This document shows positions 60,101-64,000 of a stretch of DNA of 64,000 nt, piece after piece. The notes beneath the pieces were generated by a model that saw nothing but the letters and a program-made list of their open reading frames with translations, ran no database searches and had not been told where the DNA came from. A program made the translations under genes and the position numbers. Source of the DNA: Welwitschia mirabilis (lineage: Eukaryota; Gnetophyta; Gnetopsida; Welwitschiales); the NCBI GenBank assembly GCA_051453625.1, contig JBOZIK010000001.1, forward strand, positions 190,990,413 through 191,054,412, read 5' to 3'. The first letter of the stretch is position 1. Every line of letters starts with the position of its first letter.

Positions 60101-61630
60101 GCATAAAAAAATATAACAATGTTATGATATGAGTTTAGACACTGATGGGAACGTTTATAAGAACACATGGGTCAGTTATAAGCTAGATAGTCATCAAAAC
60201 TATTGCATTTCTATATGTGATTCATGTCATATTAGACAAAACTATCATATGATGCTGAAGCATCATTTTACTTTTAGTATTGGCATTACAGTGTCAATGG
60301 TAGTTTGATAAATAAATTCTTAAAATCCAAAGAATAGATTTAATATAATTGTATCTTTTAAGGATTAGAATACATGAAATCATTAAACTAGACTAAAAAA
60401 TGAATATAAATATACAAATTAAAGCTTCTAAAATGTAATTTTCTAAAATATTGATGTCCTAAAAAGCTTTGATGTCATTCAATGTCATGCATCTAGTGTT
60501 AAAATGAGTAAAAATGATCGCATTAGTAAGAGGATAATATATGATGATGGAAAATGAACTATAAATCATTTATAAAGANNNNNNNNNNCTTCACCCTTAA
60601 TCTCGATCTCCTGACCACAAGTATTGCAAAGAGCCTTAAACTAGATCATAATGCATTATTTTGAGTTAATTAAATGTCTAATATCCATGTTAACTGAAAA
60701 GTGCAAAAATACCTATAAATGTAGTATTAAATTTTAAAATGTAATGCAAAAATTGACTATTAATACCTTATTTTGCTAGAAATTTAGGCTTCATCACATC
60801 CCTAACTACTCTCTTTATATGACTCATGTAAATGATACAATAAGAGGAATGAAGCCTATTAATAATCAAGATATTCATCTGTAGGATGTGATATCAGATC
60901 TATTGTCAAAATATTTAATGATATTCATCATTCACTTTATAAAGAGGAATTACATCATTTACCAAGCCTTGTAGATTAATAATCGAGATGTTTGAAGCTC
61001 AAGTGGATGATCGTGGATCTAAATGCTAGTCCTATAAATAATACAACATACAAAGTAAATAAGTGTAGAGGCATTAGAAACTTTAACATTTTATTCATGA
61101 ATCTATAAAATAAATTTATAAGTTTTATTAACTCTTATTCATTTACAAAAAGAAAAGAAAAATATAAACACAATCTAGATAAAATAAAAACACACCCAAA
61201 ATATCATATTATAAAATAATGTTATGTAAGCAAGTGAATCTCATAGATTTCACGTTTGAAATACATATACTATGATAAAAAATGATCAAGTAACAAATAC
61301 AAAATATTAATAAAGATAGAGGTTTCAAACTTAGAAAATAATTAGTTATGCCCTTTAACATAGAGAAAAAAAGGATTATTGGCTAAAAAATACATAAGCT
61401 GATTATAATTTATTAAAAGAAAAGAAAAACTTAAAAAACAAAAACTAAAAATATTTTTGGATTGATTTTTTTTTTTTTAGAAAAACAAATAGAATTGGAT
61501 CCTCTCTGAACCTCATAGCCCTTTTAGATGTAACTACATGAGACCCATAGCTCTTATTTTATCATCTAAAAAATACTAATATTTTTAAGTTTTAAAGAAA
61601 ATAAAGAAATACAAATAAAATAAAATTTTC
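57135..61630. other. AT-rich intergenic DNA, nothing recognised
   Basis: Purine-rich runs at about 58.79-58.83 and 59.35-59.38 kb, a 10-N gap at 60579-60588, otherwise plain sequence. The part below 61.64 kb probably includes the 3' region of the Gypsy remnant. Confidence 0.5.
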
Positions 61631-61639
61631 CATATTTTG

Positions 61640-62170
61640 ATTTATTAAGATTTGATCACATTTACATGAAAAAGATGAATCAAAATAGATCTCAACTTCA
61701 TTTAAATCTTGATTAATAAATAACTTGATTTTATATCCATTTACTCATTAAACATGACTAGTTTTAGGATCTTAAATGTTAATAGTTCCAAAAGGAAAAA
61801 TATGAATAACAACAAAGTGGCCTTCCCCTTTAGATTTTAACTTTCTAGGAAATAAATGAAAATGAGAATTAAAAATAAAACTTTATCACTTAATGAAGAG
61901 TTTTCCTAAAAATGATGTTATCATGATAATATTCCATTCATTTTTTAACAAGAACTTATTTATCATAGGAATCTAATCTTATTTTAACTAATTCATTAAA
62001 TTGATCTAATCTATGTCTAGCACATTTTTCAAAATCAAGATTAATTTTATGAATATTATGAAAATCTTAATGATTTATCTTCATAAGAAGAAAACATTAT
62101 TTACCAAACAAGTTTAATACAAGTCATACTAGTGAGAGTTTTAAAAGATGTACGATAAGTTCATAACATA
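61640..62170 (-). pseudogene. Ty3/Gypsy (Athila/Tat-like) integrase C-terminal remnant
   Basis: On the minus strand, 62043-61981 reads LDFEKCARHRLDQFNELVKI and continues RLDSYDK, MEYYHDNII and RK, matching the conserved region of Gypsy integrase (NELxxxRxxAYE, HDxxIxRK). Then 61855-61786 reads RKLKSKGEGHFVVIHIFPFG, the GPF motif end typical of Athila/Tat (KLRSRWxGPFxVxxVxPxG), followed by VNGYKIK. The two pieces are in different frames with stops. Upstream pol is missing, cut where the dispersed repeat starts near 62.25 kb. Confidence 0.8.
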
Positions 62171-62251
62171 TTAGATAATTTTAATAACTAGTATTTTCTA
62201 TTAGCACTAACTATTTTTTGAAAAATTATAATAAGCTTATAGTTTTATTTC

Positions 62252-63905
62252 AGTATTGCAGTGTGAATTTATGTAATCTTGAAGCTCTTTAGGTAAACTT
62301 GTAAATCNNNNNNNNNNNNNNNNNNNNNNNNNNNNNNNNNNNNNNNNNNNNNNNNNNNNNNNNNNNNNNNNNNNNNNNNNNNNNNNNNNNNNNNNNNNNN
62401 NNNNNNNNNNNNNNNNNNNNNNNNNNNNNNNNNNNNNNNNNNNNNNNNNNNNNNNNNNNNNNNNNNNNNNNNNNNNNNNNNNNNNNNNNNNNNNNNNNNN
62501 NNNNNNNNNNNNNNNNNNNNNNNNNNNNNNNNNNNNNNNNNNNNNNNNNNNNNNNNNNNNNNNNNNNNNNNNNNNNNNNNNNNNNNNNNNNNNNNNNNNN
62601 NNNNNNNNNNNNNNNNNNNNNNNNNNNNNNNNNNNNNNNNNNNNNNNNNNNNNNNNNNNNNNNNNNNNNNNNNNNNNNNNNNNNNNNNNNNNNNNNNNNN
62701 NNNNNNNNNNNNNNNNNNNNNNNNNNNNNNNNNNNNNNNNNNNNNNNNNNNNNNNNNNNNNNNNNNNNNNNNNNNNNNNNNNNNNNNNNNNNNNNNNNNN
62801 NNNNNNNNNNNNNNNNNNNNNNNNNNNNNNNNNNNNNNNNNNNNNNNNNNNNNNNNNNNNNNNNNNNNNNNNNNNNNNNNNNNNNNNNNNNNNNNNNNNN
62901 NNNNNNNNNNNNNNNNNNNNNNNNNNNNNNNNNNNNNNNNNNNNNNNNNNNNNNNNNNNNNNNNNNNNNNNNNNNNNNNNNNNNNNNNNNNNNNNNNNNN
63001 NNNNNNNNNNNNNNNNNNNNNNNNNNNNNNNNNNNNNNNNNNNNNNNNNNNNNNNNNNNNNNNNNNNNNNNNNNNNNNNNNNNNNNNNNNNNNNNNNNNN
63101 NNNNNNNNNNNNNNNNNNNNNNNNNNNNNNNNNNNNNNNNNNNNNNNNNNNNNNNNNNNNNNNNNNNNNNNNNNNNNNNNNNNNNNNNNNNNNNNNNNNN
63201 NNNNNNNNNNNNNNNNNNNNNNNNNNNNNNNNNNNNNNNNNNNNNNNNNNNNNNNNNTAACTAAGATCAACTTAAATCATAAGGGAGATGCACAATAATA
63301 ATATGAAAGAAGAGAGTGTATTAATTTAAGTAAAATCAAAATAACATCCACTTACAAATCAGAACAATAACATCTTAATGAGAGGGACACAGCCTGACAT
63401 CAAGGAGACTCCTTTCTGCAGCATAGGATGGATCTCTCACCCTTCAAGCTTCCATCACAAGTATCGGGTACAAAAGATGGTTTAGAAGTAAAGGAGAAAA
63501 GGAGATTTATAGTTTTACAATAAACAATAACCCTAGACGTTTGTTAAGGATACCCTAGCCACCCATAAATTTACTGCCGTAGTGTAAAAATAGTTGTCAT
63601 CCTGTCCATCGTCCACACAACAATTGGGATGATGTTGTCTTAATGCCTTGAGTTGTGTATCTGTGCTCTCGTGGNNNNNNNNNNNNNNNNNNNNTGACAC
63701 ATTAGGTTGCATGTCCATGTGCTACCGTCAGTCTCGTGGGTTGTACTTGCATCTATTATTTTGAGTGTCGTCTAGATGACTTAGGGGATGATGCTCATGC
63801 TGCTGTCCAAGTGTTGTCCATGTGCTATTTATATGTTACTGTCATAATGAGCTGTCATCCCCTCTATCGTGGGGACGACAATGGGGATGAAACTCTTTCT
63901 AAGCT
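62252..63905. repeat. dispersed LTR-like repeat family, copy 2 (with gap)
   Basis: Matches 35811-36990 in order: GTGTGAATTTATGTAATCTT near 62.26 kb, CATCACAAGTATCGGGTACA near 63.45 kb, ATTTATAGTTTT near 63.51 kb, and GC-richer words (GTCATCC, GGGGACGACAATGGGGATGA) to 63.9 kb. A 950-N gap (62308-63257) and a 20-N gap (63675-63694) interrupt it. The open frame 63736-63960 follows the repeat's GC content and is not a known protein. Confidence 0.6.
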
Positions 63906-64000
63906 CCTCAAGAAGTGTAAATTGGTCTTCTTTACCTTTAGTCCTCCTTCAATATGTTAATGAGTAGAACATGACTAAAATGCCTCCAATTATGCCAAGA

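Noticed and set aside
62269-63270. 333-codon frame on the minus strand
   Set aside because: Almost entirely N.

Overview
This window looks like intergenic DNA from a land plant nuclear genome. It is very AT-rich, poor in CpG, and filled with layered, decayed plant transposons: Ty1/Copia of the Sirevirus type, other Copia, Ty3/Gypsy of the Athila/Tat type, L1-like LINE, Helitron and tRNA-like SINEs. It also carries a copy of the U6 spliceosomal RNA and one intact four-exon gene for a plant universal stress protein (USP). I cannot name the species. The age and deamination of the repeats suggest a genome that removes transposons slowly.

Layout. 1-5.0 kb: AT-rich DNA with an (AC)30 microsatellite and a SINE-like trace. 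5.0-13.7 kb: an old Copia element on the minus strand (LTRs at 5.0 and 13.35 kb, decayed tRNA-Met primer site, pol remnant 7.8-11.15 kb), with an acidic coding-like remnant lying inside it. 14.1-14.6 kb: a 490-bp foldback element. 15.1-17.8 kb: a broken Helitron Rep/helicase gene (minus). 17.8-33.65 kb: two tandem Sirevirus-type Copia copies (minus) sitting inside the Helitron. Each has an extra ORF after pol, and the unit is bracketed by a ~150-bp direct repeat of Helitron sequence. 34.2-35.0 kb: minisatellites. 35.8-37.0 and 62.25-63.9 kb: two copies of an LTR-like dispersed repeat with a GC-richer internal array. 39.1-39.9 kb: the USP gene (minus) in a CpG-rich island reaching to about 40.26 kb. 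42.5-44.6 kb: a plus-strand Copia remnant. 47.4 kb: U6 copy (minus). 49.5-51.35 kb: LINE reverse transcriptase remnant (minus). 52.65-53.17 and 61.64-62.17 kb: Gypsy RT and integrase remnants (minus). Eight runs of N interrupt the window.

The only element that looks like a working host gene is the USP gene. Everything else with coding resemblance carries stops or frameshifts, often TGG to TGA/TAG and CpG to TpG/CpA changes expected from methylcytosine deamination. The most unusual features are the extra ORF and repeated GGTCGACC-type motif of the Sirevirus pair, the Helitron/Sirevirus segmental duplication, the long foldback, and the preserved CpG island around the USP gene in otherwise decayed DNA.
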